From positions 1,178,001 to 1,242,000 of the forward strand of contig JANUWF010003376.1 in assembly GCA_026120185.1 (NCBI GenBank): a stretch of DNA of 64,000 nt, written 5' to 3'. This document shows, in pieces, positions 12,150-27,287 of the stretch. This DNA is from Voacanga thouarsii. Its lineage: Eukaryota > Streptophyta > Magnoliopsida > Gentianales > Apocynaceae. Numbering within the stretch: the stretch's first letter is position 1; every line of letters begins with the position of its first letter. The notes under the pieces are model-generated. The model ran no database searches. It was given only the letters and a program-made list of their open reading frames with translations, and was not told the origin of the DNA. A program made the position numbers and the translations under genes.

Positions 12150-12589
12150 CACTATTAGAAATTTGGTCATTTGCAACGATCCTTTTTTGTGTAAGGTGAA
12201 TTCTATTGCAATTATTTACTTTTTGTGACTACAATAGCCTCCAACGTAAATGATACATTAGACTTCATTAAAGTCACCTTCTTGCTATGACTAATTAGTA
12301 TTTGAGTTCAAAAAATATTGTGATGTAAAAAATCAATTTGATGCAACGAAAATCATTTGATGCAAATATGTTAGTTACAAACGTTACAAGAAAAAGTGAC
12401 TTTCTTAATATATTTTTAATAATGTTTCTATAAAGTATAATAATATAATACTTATTAAGCTTATTCATATCATTATAATAAAATTAAAATGATATAATTT
12501 ATTAAATTAATTTAAATTGACATATTATTACGACACTTTTGTATGTCACCTAAGATTATAGCATATCTTGACTAAACAATTTCGTAGTG
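12150..12589. mobile_element. Possible short CACTA-like element or right end of the large one
   Basis: Position 12150 begins CACTATTAGAAATTTGGTCA and position 12589 ends ...TTTCGTAGTG, whose reverse complement CACTACGAAATTGTTTAGTCA is similar. The two could be the ends of a 440-bp non-autonomous element. I see no 3-bp target duplication (tag versus tca), so 12589 may instead be the right end of the large CACTA element. There is no coding content. Confidence 0.4.
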
Positions 12590-13390
12590 TCAAGAAAAAA
12601 AACAAGCCGCGCGCCTACAAAAATTTTCTTCAAAAAAAGCGCAAGGAGGGCAATTTTTTTAAAGCGACTGAGGAAAATCGGCCAATCGCTCTCCATTGCT
12701 TCGTGTGTTTTCCTCTTCACCTCAAAGCCCTGTGTTTCTTCTTCACCTCAAAATCCTGGCATCGTTAATCTTCTTTTTGAGCCCCAGATTCCTCCTCCAT
12801 CTTCTAAGTTAATATGAATCTATCTGTTTGACTATCTACATAAAAGTCTAATTCCGTAGCTTGATGCGCTCTGACACTTTTTTTTCCATCTCCAAGATCC
12901 CCCTTTCTTCTAGTCAAATTCTCATGAATGAGTTCATTCTCGTGCTCTTCCAAAGTAGATGGTGCTTTTTCATTCTTTTCTAGCTCCAGAACCCTGTCCC
13001 CCCCCCCCTCCTCCAACTTGGGAAAGGAGGTAGATGGTCTAGAATCTGCATCCATCCAATTTTTTAGAAAAGGGGCGTTTTTGCTATTGTGAGTTTGAGG
13101 GCAAAACCCAATTTTTTTTGTTTGTCTTTGTGTTAATTCATCACTACACCATTGGCACTATTGCTGTGTTATGAACTGCACCTTTCAAGAATCCAATCTA
13201 ATTAACTACTATGTACAAGAAAAGGAGAGGATCACAGAGTGTTCATTTTCCCGATCTGATTTTGAGCATGAGTTCCACCGAGAAGCAACAAAGGGAAAAT
13301 TGATGAATCAGCAGCTACCAAGTAATTTGTTACGTCGCTATTATGTAATTCTGATTTTGATTCGTATATGGCGTTTGTTTTTTGATTCAG
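12590..13390. other. Unassigned DNA upstream of the first COPE exon seen
   Basis: This holds somewhat GC-richer sequence (gccgcgcgcctac at 12606, a C run at 12999-13010) and pyrimidine-rich stretches that could be an old 5' leader of the COPE copy. Frames on both strands (12568-12817, minus 12804-13055, plus 13171-13404) show no family I recognise. COPE N-terminal exons are not visible. Confidence 0.3.
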
Positions 13391-13493
13391 TTGCGGCCGT
13401 GTAGCTTATGATTAATGAGATCAATAAATCAGCTACTACGTCTCTTCAGATCGTGAAATTATTTGCTATGTACCTTGCCAGTCCCCCAATAAG
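13391..13493 (+). pseudogene. COPE pseudogene exon remnant 1
   Basis: After an acceptor-like tttgattcag the frame gives LMINEINKSATTSLQIVKLF then AMYLAS-P-NK, matching the COPE segment around 'LVINEID..A.TPLQAVKLLALYL'. A TAG replaces the usual Gln codon before LMI, and a base is lost near CCCCC (13482-13488). A donor-like AAG/GTGATC follows at 13494. A further short piece (LLRRYYV, about 13329-13350) might be the exon before. Confidence 0.75.
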
Positions 13494-14349
13494 GTGATCT
13501 TTTTTTTTTCTAATAGTAATTCTATAGATATATCTCCTTATCTCTCGCACTTCGTGAATTGCGTTTATAGTTTTTTTGTTTGTGAGACTTCTAATGGGAG
13601 ATCTAAAATTTTCCCTAATGGAGACAACTAGTTAATTTGGGGCGTGTTCCTTTGCATTTGCAAAATAGGGATAGTAATTGGACTTTTGGTTCAATGGAAA
13701 AGGAACAAACATAATTCCTGCTTTCTGTGCACATGTGTAGTTAAACTGATATAGGAAATTGCATCACATAGGTTAATCTCTAACATTGATCCTTAATGAC
13801 ATCTGTGTTTGGTATATTTTGCTCTTTAAAGTTTTTTAAAACAACAAAGAAAAGAAAATTGTAGAAGTAATATATTTTATAGCTAGTGGTGTTTTGTACA
13901 CTAATCTGTTTAAAAATTTTATGTTATGAAAAGTGAAATATGGAATTGGCAGTAAAAAGTTGTACACACACAAATACACAACACACATACACACATATAC
14001 ATATACATATACATATATATTTATTTATTTATAGATTTATATATATCATAGATAAATTATTATTTCACTTGAGAAGGTAAACTATGCCAATACTTTTGTT
14101 ACCAAAAAGAAGGATACCAGATATGCATGTTGTACTTCCTCACAAATTATTCGTCCGGCAAATTTTTCTCCGGAATATGGTTTATTCTAAAATTGTGAAA
14201 AGACATTGCATGCCAATCTATGTTGCAAGTATACATTTTTCATGTCATTGGACCATGTAATCATGCGTTTCTTTTTAAATTTGCATAATTTTTAAAAGAC
14301 ATGCTAACATGTGATGGGAAGAAAGTGTAAGATTCCGTACTTCTTATTT

Positions 14350-14460
14350 GGGTTAAATACAAAAAACCCATGTATTCTGGTCCAAATAACAATTAAATAC
14401 CTTAACCTTTAATTTTGACAACGAAATACCTCAATGGGTTTTTCGTTAAATGACTGGTAA
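14350..14460 (+). repeat. Left terminal inverted repeat of the Pack-MULE
   Basis: It pairs with the right TIR at about 16240-16347. The first 15 bp are identical and the next about 70 bp are recognisably similar with small gaps, after which the two diverge. Confidence 0.7.
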
Positions 14461-14646
14461 CAAAATTATCAAAAAGTCTGATATAGCCTTAAAAACATTA
14501 GGTTTCCAAAAATACCCCTCACTAACGAGGGTAAGGAATCAACAGACAAATACATAATGGATGAGGGAAAGAATAAAAAAAAAATTTCTAATCCCAACTT
14601 TATGAAGAGGTCTCTCTCTCTCTTTCAATTTCTGAAAACTAATTAC

Positions 14647-15129
14647 CAGTGGGGGTGTGAAGAACATAGGGCCAGTATTCTCCGCCAGCCAATAACCGTC
14701 ACTGGCTTGGATGGCACGGTTCAAACGGAGAGCTTTCTCCACTGAAGTGGTTATTGCTTCAACTTACTTCTTCATTTTCTGCCAGCCTAACTAGTGGGAT
14801 GCCCAGAAGATTGATACCGCTTCCTTTGATGAGCTGGATGAAAATTCAAGTAGAAAACATAGAAATCAATACAAAGGTTTGTATAGAAATGGGATGAATC
14901 GTCTTGGCTTGAAGGGTTGATTTTTAACTTGCATTCTCATGAACAAATCACCACATGGATGAACTCCCTTTTTTCGGTTTTTTCTGAATTCTTCTTGAGC
15001 CCTTTCGAATGCTTCCCATTTTTCAGGCATTCTACCATCGGGATCATACTCCCAATTTTTTCTGCCAACAATATTGTTGGTGTTGTAGAGGTATGGTCCA
15101 TTGCCTTCAGCGATCTTAAGCTTCCACAT
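14647..15129 (-). pseudogene. Captured oxidosqualene (triterpene) cyclase, exons 1-2 only
   Basis: Oxidosqualene cyclases fold 2,3-oxidosqualene into triterpenes such as amyrins or lupeol. On the minus strand exon 1 (15129 down to 14929, 67 codons) starts MWKLKIAEGNGPYLY, continues TNN.VGR..WE.DPDG and ends GDLFMRMQ at a GTTAAA donor, the place where intron 1 falls in plant genes. After an intron with acceptor TTCATCCAG, exon 2 (14833-14647) reads IPLVRLAENEEVS, then after one frameshift EAITTSVEKALRLNRAIQAS, then DGYWLAENTGPMFFTPPL to a GTAATT donor. The remaining exons, including the catalytic DCTAE motif of the family, are absent. The fragment with its intron and some upstream DNA lies wholly inside the MULE, so genomic DNA was captured. 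It cannot make a cyclase. Confidence 0.88.
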
Positions 15130-16239
15130 TGTTTTTGCTTCTTTACTACCTCAAGCCCAAACTTATAGCCTCCGCAGTTTAAATCAATAAATTCAACTGA
15201 TCAACAGCGCAATCCAAGAAGGCTAAACAGTATTTACCGTTAATGCCACGAGAATGAAAAGCTAAATAAGTAGGGTCGCCCCTCCCCCCCCCCCCCCCCC
15301 GCCCCAAAAAAAAAAAAAAGTTACTATATTCTTCAGAACTTATAAGATCTATTTTATAACAAAGACACAGCTGTAGGACCTAGACTTCTGAGCAATTCAA
15401 TGACATAGGTCGATGACCAGTCATTAAATCCCTGACTCAAAGTACAAAAGATCGAAGAAATTCTCCTCCCCATATTGATGTAAGGTAAACCTTTTCTCGT
15501 GATGAGTTATCTAAAGCATAGGCAGATGCATATAGAAATCCAAGTCGGATTTTTATTAGCTTACGATATATGTTGTTTTTGTGATGCATAAGAAACTTAC
15601 CAATTATTGAGAGTGGTGAGCTATGAATAGGGTTTTTCAGAAAAGGAAGTTATTGAACAAAAGTATCCTTAAATATGGGGTGCAAGTTAATATGATGCAC
15701 AGACACTCAATGGATTTGCCACAATTTCAGAGATTCTAATCTATTATGTTCGAATTCCTGGCTCGTACACTGTCGACTGTAATGATAGTTGTGAAAACTC
15801 TTATGGGCTTGAAATGAAGCTTTTTTCAAGAAACTACTGGCTGAGAAATTAAAAGAAGATAGAAGAAACACGAAAGAAATAAAACCATGAAACGTCAATG
15901 TGCTTCGGAATCTTGATCTTAAACTATGGATAGAGCCAAAGCAAAGAAAAAAAACTCATCACGAATCAAAATAACTAATCTTCTCTCTGGAGACGTCTCT
16001 GGGGTTCTAGCTTGGAACTCCGTCAATCAACCTCAAGAACACCATCCTTGAGTTAAAAATAGGAAAACATAGAACATGATCCACAGAAAGAGCAAAAGAG
16101 AAACCGATAGAGAAATGGAAAGGTGGATTATTTATAAAAGAAGACTTTGGTAATTTAGGAATTTCAATTTTAACAGACAAAATCTAGTTCAACGATCATA
16201 TTTTTAGATTTAATAAGTAGGGTTCACAATAAATTTTCG
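15130..16239. other. MULE interior upstream of the captured cyclase start
   Basis: On the minus strand this is the DNA 5' of the cyclase ATG and may contain its leader or promoter. It includes a C/A homopolymer run at 15283-15319. A 63-codon minus-strand frame (15707-15898) begins with a hydrophobic, signal-like stretch, but I recognise no family and it may be chance. Confidence 0.4.
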
Positions 16240-16347
16240 TTAAAATTTTAAAATTTTTCATTATCGGGTACTTGATTGTCAAAATTAAAAGTTTAGATAC
16301 TTAATTATCATTTGAACCAAAGTACAGGAGGATTTTGTATTTAACCC
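16240..16347 (-). repeat. Right terminal inverted repeat of the Pack-MULE
   Basis: This is the inverted partner of the left TIR; its outer end is gtatttaaccc, followed by the duplicated target TCTTATTT. Confidence 0.7.
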
Positions 16348-16481
16348 TCTTATTTTATGCTTCAGAGGATATAACAATGCCTGAGAATTACCTACTTTAA
16401 ACATGGTTTTATTTTTCTTTGCATTCTTGGCCAAGAGAAGGGAGTGAAAAGGCTTATCTAGCCGTCTTTCTTGTTATGTAG

Positions 16482-16634
16482 GAAGCAACTATCTCAAGTC
16501 TCCAAGAATTGTTAAGAGATCCAACTATTGGAAACAACCCTATTTTACGGGCTTATTGCTGGAATCATATTCATGCAGGGGAAGGATTTCAATTAGGCTT
16601 TGAAACATACCTATGGTGGGGCAACTATGGAGCT
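16482..16634 (+). pseudogene. COPE pseudogene exon remnant 2
   Basis: It follows the acceptor cttgttatgtag. It reads EATISSLQELLRDPTIGNN, then PILR, then after an extra G near 16551 LIAGIIFMQGKDFN, a TAG in place of the conserved Glu, and ALKHTYGGATMEL. The 3' end GAGCT joins in phase to G/CAT/GCA of the next exon. The donor that should be GTAAGC reads ATAAGC at 16635. Confidence 0.85.
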
Positions 16635-18185
16635 ATAAGCTAGGCTTCCTTCATTGATGAGATTATCTAGTAGTTTTTTCCTTTTTGAATTTTTCTTAGA
16701 ATATGGAAAAAATTATCAATAGAAATGGATAAATAGGTATGAGTTAAACTGGTGTGATGACCAAAACTCTAGACGTTCTGTTTTAAGATTAAAGAATGAG
16801 GATTATAAACTAAAATGATTGCATATGAAAACTAAAGACGAATAACTTAACTAAATCACTTCTAAGGTTTACTAGAAAGCACATTTCGTAACGGGCAGTC
16901 TCTCATCCAAGTTTTGCATCTCACCAACTTATATTGCTGAATTCTATAGCCAAAAGGACTCTGCTACTGAAAGAACGTCCATTTCCCTTCATAAAGATTG
17001 AGTTCAATGAATCTAGCATGGAACTCATTCTTAGTTTTACCGGATGCATTTGTTCTCACCTAGTTCCAATCTAATCATAGTGCAAATAACTAGCAAGTAT
17101 ATGGGTATGGGCTTCAAAAATATTGCGCTTAATGGGCTTGAAAAAGCTGATTCTACTATCCTGCAATGATTAGATTGGAATAAAAGGCCTTTCTTTCTCA
17201 AATATACATTGATAATATTGTCACGAATAGGCCTAGTTTTCTATTTCAAAACCATTAATAGGTCTGTATCACAGTGGGTACTTGGGACAAAAGAATGAAA
17301 AATTTACGATATTCCACTATGCTGTGCTAATGCGAAGCATTGTAAACACCATGAAAGATGTGGTTTGCACTAGAGTTGCTTTCTATAGTTGTAAATAATT
17401 TCTTTAAAGGTCATGTTCAATTTTGAATTATGTCTACATGATGTGGTGAGACTCATGTTGAATTTCAATTCTTTTAGAGGTATAGTTTAGAGTGCTTTAA
17501 TTGGTGTATGCTGCTGGATGCTTCTCTTTTCTAGAGGCATTAACTAGAATTGATGTTGATTATCTTTTTTCACTTTCAATTTCTCATTACCATTTTGTTC
17601 AATATAATAGTCATCTTTATTTTTGCTTATTTTTTAGAGTTACCGTATTCACTTTTTCCTTTTGCTTTTTTTTTTTTTAACTTAAAACTCCAATCCAACT
17701 AACGGATGTTCAGAAGGTGTAGAAGGAAATATCATTTTCTGTACTTACTGGCTTGTTTCCATTTTCCTTTTTACCTGCTACTACTTACTCATTTGTTGGA
17801 ATTTTTTTTTCTTGGGAGTTGCATTTTTTTAATACATTGTCACATGGTTGTGATTCTACTACTAAATGTTAAATGTATTTTCCTACTTTATTTTGTAAAG
17901 CTTTTCCTGCTAAGCTTTTGTTGTTGGTTTGCATCTTCTGCTACCCCTATATGTTCCTTATGATTTGAACAATAGGATTTTGATTATTATGGCTTTCTTT
18001 ATTTTGATTGCAGTGTTCTTTATTAGATGAGTGTTCCTGCTTGTACATCTATGATGGCTTCTTCTTTGATAATTACATTTTTATAAGTTGTTTTTTCCTT
18101 ACAAGTTGATATTTCATGGCTGTATATTTTTCTTGTACAAATAGAACATGTAAAAAAAAAAAAGCAAGCTTTTCTCCTTTTGCAG
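16635..18185 (+). other. Retained COPE intron
   Basis: T-rich DNA between two COPE exon remnants, ending with the acceptor ctccttttgcag. No coding or transposon content was recognised; the small frame at 17706-17963 is hydrophobic and T-rich, as expected by chance. Confidence 0.55.
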
Positions 18186-18318
18186 GCATGCATTAAATGT
18201 ACAAACTTTTCTAGATCTACAAATCAGATTATGCAGAGAAGCAACTAATAACTATGCAGCAAATTGATGAAGATATTACAATAATCAACTTGCAAATGCC
18301 CGACTTAATTTGGCAGGG
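18186..18318 (+). pseudogene. COPE pseudogene exon remnant 3
   Basis: It reads HALNVQTFLD, then after an indel SDYAEKQLITMQQIDED, then after another shift QLANARLNLAG, matching the COPE stretch 'LHALNVQIF.KM.RSDYAEKQL..MQQIDEDHTLTQLA'. A donor-like GTACAA follows. A Copia element begins 70 bp further on. Confidence 0.85.
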
Positions 18319-19179
18319 GTACAAAGCTTTTACACAGTATTTTGATTATCTTGCTGAACTGGAAATTGTAAACTTATCTATTTATATGTGAAAAACCTTA
18401 GAGGGGGGAGGGGGTGAATAAGGTTTTTGACAAATTAAAATTTTCAAGTCGTCTGATATACAGAATATTGATGATCTTCAAGTTTCTTGGACCTACTTCA
18501 TGGCAACAAAGAAAGCTATCTAAGGAAACTTTGAGAAATATCCAAATTCAGACTAAAGTAAGAAATACAATGCAATTAATGTTGTATGTAGAGAAATGAG
18601 ACACATAATGTATAGTGGTTCGATCTACCAAGATCTATATCCACTACCTTAAGCTCACACTTAAGGATTTTTAACCAGATTTCATTTACTCAATTTAATA
18701 AAATCACAGCGCCAACTACAAGAAAGGATTACCACACTTGATTTTCCAAAACCTCTCAACCAAACAATCAAATCAAGGTTCACCCCAAATGGGTTTTACA
18801 CCATAATCTTGTAATACAAAAGAGATTGAATATCAATGGAACAATAAATGCTCACTTGTTTGAGCAGATGTGCACCAAGGAAAAAGCACAAACACTTTTA
18901 CCTTTTAGACACAATTTGAATTCACTTTGAAACACTTTGATAAAGGAGATTTTTGTTTTCTATAAAGCAAGAGTGTTTCTTAGAGTGATACCACAAAAAT
19001 CTTATGTTAACTCAAGTTAAAAGGCTTTATATAGAGCCATAAAGTGAAGTACCAACGGCTATAATTTTTCTGTTAAATTCACTCGTGTTTCGGACTTATG
19101 TTTCGGACGACGATGCATCCAAAAGGTAAGTTCAAAATGGTACTTTTTCAGGCAGAAGCGATTTGTCACAGTTTACAGG

Positions 19180-22715
<3,536 letters not shown>

Positions 22716-23108
22716 GGACAAATCTTTTGGATGCAGAATCATCCAAACTACTTAATCCAAAATTCTGTGATTTTAAACTTTAAAATCTTTTTCTTTATGT
22801 GCTTCAAAGTAGAAAACAATTGAATCATAAGGTAAAGAGTCATAGAAATTTACAATAAATACCTTAATAACAATTCTTAATCTAAATTTCTTCCAAAAGG
22901 ACTTATTGGTATGCAATCTCATAAGCTTGAACTTTATCTTGATCACCCATTCTTGAATTCTATTATTCAAGAGTCGCTTAACAATCTTATTTGAATACCT
23001 TAGAAGAACTGAGGTCAAACATGTCCTATCACTTATAGATCATATAAGTTAGTCCACATCAATGTTTGTAATAAGTCAAAACATAGGAGAAAGCTCTTAG
23101 GGCTTACA

Positions 23109-23122
23109 ATCTCTCCCTTTTT
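23109..23122 (-). other. Polypurine tract of the Sirevirus-like element
   Basis: On the minus strand the purine run AAAAAGGGAGAGAT directly precedes the 3' LTR, whose first bases read TGTAAGCCC. Confidence 0.65.
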
Positions 23123-24139
23123 GAGTGATAACAAACTTGATAGGATTGTGATACAAAAACAATGATATGTACAAAACGAACATGTTAGACCAAGAGAATT
23201 AAGAATATTTTTTTAATGAGGTGTAATCTCTATTTATAGGACTCAAAGAGTGCTTATGAGATTAAGATAGAAAATTAAAGCATATACTCACAGGCATGGC
23301 TCAATGATCCTATGACCCAACCTACTTTCATATCCTCCATCCTTCCATCAAACGATTTTTCCATAGAGAAATAACCGATACAATGATTTTTATAAAAGAG
23401 ATACAGCAGGCAAGTTATATGATGAGATGCTCTCCCTTAATATTTGCATATATGAATGTTTGTAAGTGAGATAGAAACTGAAGTGAATTTTGTACGTCCA
23501 AAACATGAGTACGAAACCTTTTTTGAATATGAGTTTTGGATGTCCAAAAGGTGTGTGTCTAAAACAGTATGAATTTATTTAAGAAAAACATTTTTGGATA
23601 AGATTTTTTTGAATCAATGAAATATGAGCCCAAAACTCCCCCTGACATAATGCACGAGATAATGGAATTTTCAGAATCTCAAAGAATTTTTATCATAAAG
23701 GAAGCAATCCATTTGATTGAAATTTTTATCAATGAAATTGTCACAAAATCATATTAATAACTTAAAAACATCTTATCAATCTAGTCCCAAAGATACCTTA
23801 ATTACAAATAGAGTATTTTTGGATGAAATTCAGGACACCAAAGTGGTGTCCAATTTGGATATCAACAAACTGAGATAAGAGATTATCAATATTTATATCA
23901 AGCAGTTCATCCAAAAATATCAAATTAAAGCACAAAGTTTCTCTCAAGTAAATTTACTACTTAATCAGTGGAACAAAGAGCATAGCATACTATCACATAG
24001 ATAGATAATCAAATAAATCAGTAGAATAATCACTTGTAACGCTCACAATTATAAATAGAATCATATGCAGAAAACTATCCCAACATTTTCCAATCATAAT
24101 TAATCATATCTAGTAACTATCCCAACATCTCAAGCAAAA

Positions 24140-24890
24140 CACTTCAGATCCTCCCTACTCCATTCAGCCATTTAGTATTTCTGTTACTTGAATTCTCAAA
24201 ACTCTTTCCTCCAACAAGTATTTCTTCAAATTTCTCTAACTTAAACATGTCATTTCCCTCTGAAAATTTATTTAATTCAAAATATTGAACCCTTCCGTCC
24301 TTTACTTCACAGATTCTATTCAGCAAACGATGACCAAACTCAATATTCTTACCTCTAACTCTAGAAACATACCAACGAATCATAAATCCTTCCCCTGTCT
24401 CCTCAAGACATCCTTTCCTCAGATAGGCATAAAATTTTCAAAAATGGGGTATATAATTTTTCATCAACAGATAGTAAACTACCCCAAACAATATACTCAA
24501 ACATATCCAACACATTTGAGAGATTCAAAAAGGACGATGGATTAACACGATATTCAGAAATAACGATTCTATTTCTAGAAACTCAGTCATTGTAATCAGA
24601 TTCAATCTTAGAATCAATAAATCGGAGTACCTGATTTCCAGAACTCACTTGTTCCGGTGAACATTTCGAAGAATCATAATGTGATGCTGAGAAATCTGGT
24701 TCTGGTGAAACTTCTTTTCCTTTTGCTTTGTTCAATGATGAACCCTTCTTCTTCATCTTTGGAGATATTTTTGTACCTTCTTGGGTTTTGGTATAGATGA
24801 TTTTATTTTTGCGATTGAAAAGATTAGGGCTTTTGGACTGTTGATTGTTTGGAGAGGAAGAACTCAGAGATTTTTTGGAAGATGAAGTGT
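24140..24890 (-). pseudogene. Extra frame 3' of pol (plant-transposon-domain/env-like position)
   Basis: Between the RNase H end and the 3' LTR, the minus strand carries a broken frame. The upstream part reads KKGSSLNKAKGKE, LNLSNVLDMFEYIVWGSLL and YTPFLKILCLSEE. A second part (24383 down to 24144) reads MIRWYVSRVRGKNIEFGHRL, then VQYFELNK. The 'V(R)GK.I.F' block resembles the putative plant transposon protein domain (PF20167) found in plant retroelements. SIRE-type elements carry an extra env-like frame at this site. Stops interrupt it, and the function is unknown. The domain match is from memory of the pattern. Confidence 0.5.
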
Positions 24891-25279
24891 GTCAGTTACA
24901 GAGATTTGAAGTCCTTTGAATATCTAGAGAGTTGTGATAGAAAGTACATTGAAAAGATAAATTAACACAGAGATTCAGATAAACTATATTGAGAAAAAGT
25001 GCAGGCCCTTTTTGCAATTCAAAAATTAAAATATGGAAGTAGTTATTTTAAAAGGGAAATATGAAATATCAAAAATAATTATGTTTTGGATTTCAACCCA
25101 AACTGAAATAATCATCCAAATAGAACTTTTTTAAGAATGGGTTTTGGAGGTGGGTTTTGGACTCAAATACTACGTCCAAAAATTTTGTTGGTGCATTTTA
25201 GATACAAACATTGCATCCAAAAGACATCATCTTCACTAAACCTGCAAATTAATGAAAACTTATTGCAACCAGGTTAGTT

Positions 25280-25540
25280 ATGTGAATTTTGTAATTCCCA
25301 AATCTCTTCTTAGATTGTTGAATCTTTCTTCAGCTAGAGGTTTTGTAAAGATATCGGCAAGTTATTCATCAGTTGAAATATATTCAACACACACATCGCT
25401 TTAAGCACATGATTATGGATAAAATGATGTTTACTTCTATATGCTTTGTCCTAAAATGTTGAACAGGATTTTTTGTTAGATTAATAGCACTTGTATTGTC
25501 ACATAATATACGTACGCAATTAAAGTTAAGATCAAAATCA
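25280..25540 (-). pseudogene. RNase H C-terminal remnant of the Sirevirus-like pol
   Basis: On the minus strand it reads CDNTSAINLTKNPVQHFRTK, then HIEV, and ends STDE-LADIFTKPLAEERFN, the typical end of a Copia polyprotein. It directly follows the integrase-RT linker piece that ends near 25543, so the RT catalytic core (YVDD region) is deleted. Confidence 0.8.
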
Positions 25541-25542
25541 AG

Positions 25543-26930
25543 TTACATAATAATCCAAAATTTATCATGCAATGCTACATCATTACAGTTAGGTTCTATA
25601 TTTGAGAGAAGAGCAAAGTTATCTATGAAGTACCATCTAGTTTTAACTCTATAGCTTGGATCACTAATGATTTGTTCTTTGTGATAACCTATTTTGTATT
25701 TCCAATCCTTTGGTAATTGATGATCCATAGAATCTTCAGTTTGTTCCTTTCCTTGTTCAGCTTGTTGTTTTTCAATTTCTTCTTCTTTTGTATGAGTATC
25801 TAGTGATAGAACTTTGAGTTGGTCTTTTCTTACTTCCTTTGAACCTCCTACATCATCATCATCTTTCAATAAAGCATAAATGTTGAATTTATCAAATACA
25901 ATATGTACGGATTCTTCCACACATAGAGTTCTTTTATTATATATTCTATATGTCTTTTTATTGGAAACGTAGCCAAGAAATATGGCCTCTTCGGATTTGC
26001 TGTCAAATTTCCCAAGATTGTCTCGGGTATTAAGGATAAAACATTTGCAACTAAACACTTTAAAATAAGAGATTGATGGAGTTTTGTCAAACATAAGTTC
26101 AAAAGGTGTTTTTCTAAAAAACAGTCTCAGCATAATTCGGTTTACTATATAGCAAGCTGTATTAACAATTTCAGCTAAAAAGTATTTTGGAAGGGTGTTT
26201 TCACAAAGCATGGATCTAGCCATTTCTTGCAAAGTTCAATTTTTTCTCTCAACAACACCATTTTGTTGATGTGTTTTGGCTACCAAAAAATTGTGAAAGA
26301 CTCCATTTTCATTACAAAAGTGTGTAAATTCATTATTACAAAATTCTTTACAATTATTACTTCTAATAGAAATCAATTTGCATTCAATTGAGTTTTGGAC
26401 GTGTTTGATCAGTTTCAAAAATTCAGAAAATGCTTCATCCTTTTGTCCAAGAAATAAAGTCCAAGTAAATCTAGAGAAATCATCAACTAGCACATATGCA
26501 TACTTTTTACCACCAAGACTAACAGTCTTATTGGTCCAAACAAATCCATGTGAATTAATTCAAGAGGTTTTGAGGTTGAAATCATTTTCTTAGGTTTAAA
26601 GGAAGTTTTGATTTGTTTTCCAAATTGGTATGCATTACAAATTTTTCTTTTATCAAACTTCATTTTGGGTAATCCCCTAACAAGCTCTTTTGAGGATAGT
26701 TTGTTTAGCAAATCAAAATATACATGACCTAATCTTCTATGCCAAAGATAATCATCATTATTATGAACGAAAAGGCATCTAATACCATGAGCTATAAAGT
26801 CATTTAGATAGAATACATACACATTTCCAACACGGTTGGCAATAAAGATTGTTTCAAGATTTGAGCTATCAATGATAGAAGAAGAATCCTTTTCAAAATG
26901 ACTTTGCAGCCATTATTACATAGTTAGCAA
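25543..26930 (-). pseudogene. GAG-pre-integrase and integrase of the Sirevirus-like element
   Basis: Reading down the minus strand: the zinc-binding region (YLWHRRLGHVYFDLLNKLSS, C-N-A-Y with one Cys lost) and LELIHMDLFGPIR near 26500-26830; the catalytic core with VDDFSRFTW, SIRSNNCKEF and HQQNGVVERKN at 26230-26493; then the C-terminal part (MQEMARSMLCENTLPKYF, ISYFKVFSCKCFILNTRDNL, SEEAIFLGY) at 25890-26232, and the start of the linker to RT (LPKDWKYKIGYHKEQIISDP). The expected 'SDHGGEF' second Asp block reads SNNCKEF, so the D is lost. Frames shift at about 26233 and 26490. Confidence 0.85.
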
Positions 26931-27287
26931 TGCTAAGCAAATTATATTTCAAATCATCTATTAGTAATACTTGTTTTATAATGGTTGAGAAACATTTACC
27001 AATATTATCAATGTCAAGAATCTTTCATTTCTTCTTGTCTCCAAAAGTAACAAATCCTTCATTTGTGGTCCATATATCTTCTAACAAGGCTGCATCTCCA
27101 GTAATGTGTCTTGAACAATCGCTGTCCAAGAATCACTTGATGAAGCTCAAAGAATGTGCCTATACATGAGAAGAATAAGTGATTTTTGGTACCCACACTT
27201 TCTTGGGTCCATGGAGGTTCATAGTGTTTCCTTTGATTTTCTAGAAAGTTATTCTACCGGATTTCACTTTTCTTTTAATAAGACATC

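Larger units (their letters stand above)
14342..16355. mobile_element. Pack-MULE with target duplication TCTTATTT
   Basis: The element itself is 14350-16347 (1,998 bp). Its left end GGGTTAAATACAAAAAACCC and the reverse complement of its right end GGGTTAAATACAAAATCCTC begin an imperfect terminal inverted repeat of about 80-110 bp (both continue with a 'taattaa..acc...cttttaattttgacaa' stretch). It is flanked by an exact 8-bp duplication TCTTATTT (14342-14349 and 16348-16355). End sequence, long TIR and 8-9 bp duplication fit a Mutator-like element; an 8-bp duplication also occurs in hAT elements. No transposase is present; instead it carries oxidosqualene cyclase exons. It lies in an intron of the COPE pseudogene. 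Confidence 0.8.

Noticed and set aside
12804..13055. 83-codon minus-strand frame rich in Glu and Lys
   Set aside because: No family was recognised, there is no supporting neighbour, and the plus strand here is the expected leader side of the COPE copy.
15707..15898. Signal-peptide-like minus-strand frame in the MULE
   Set aside because: It is a short frame with a hydrophobic start only; no downstream domain, and it could be chance. It is left as part of the MULE interior.
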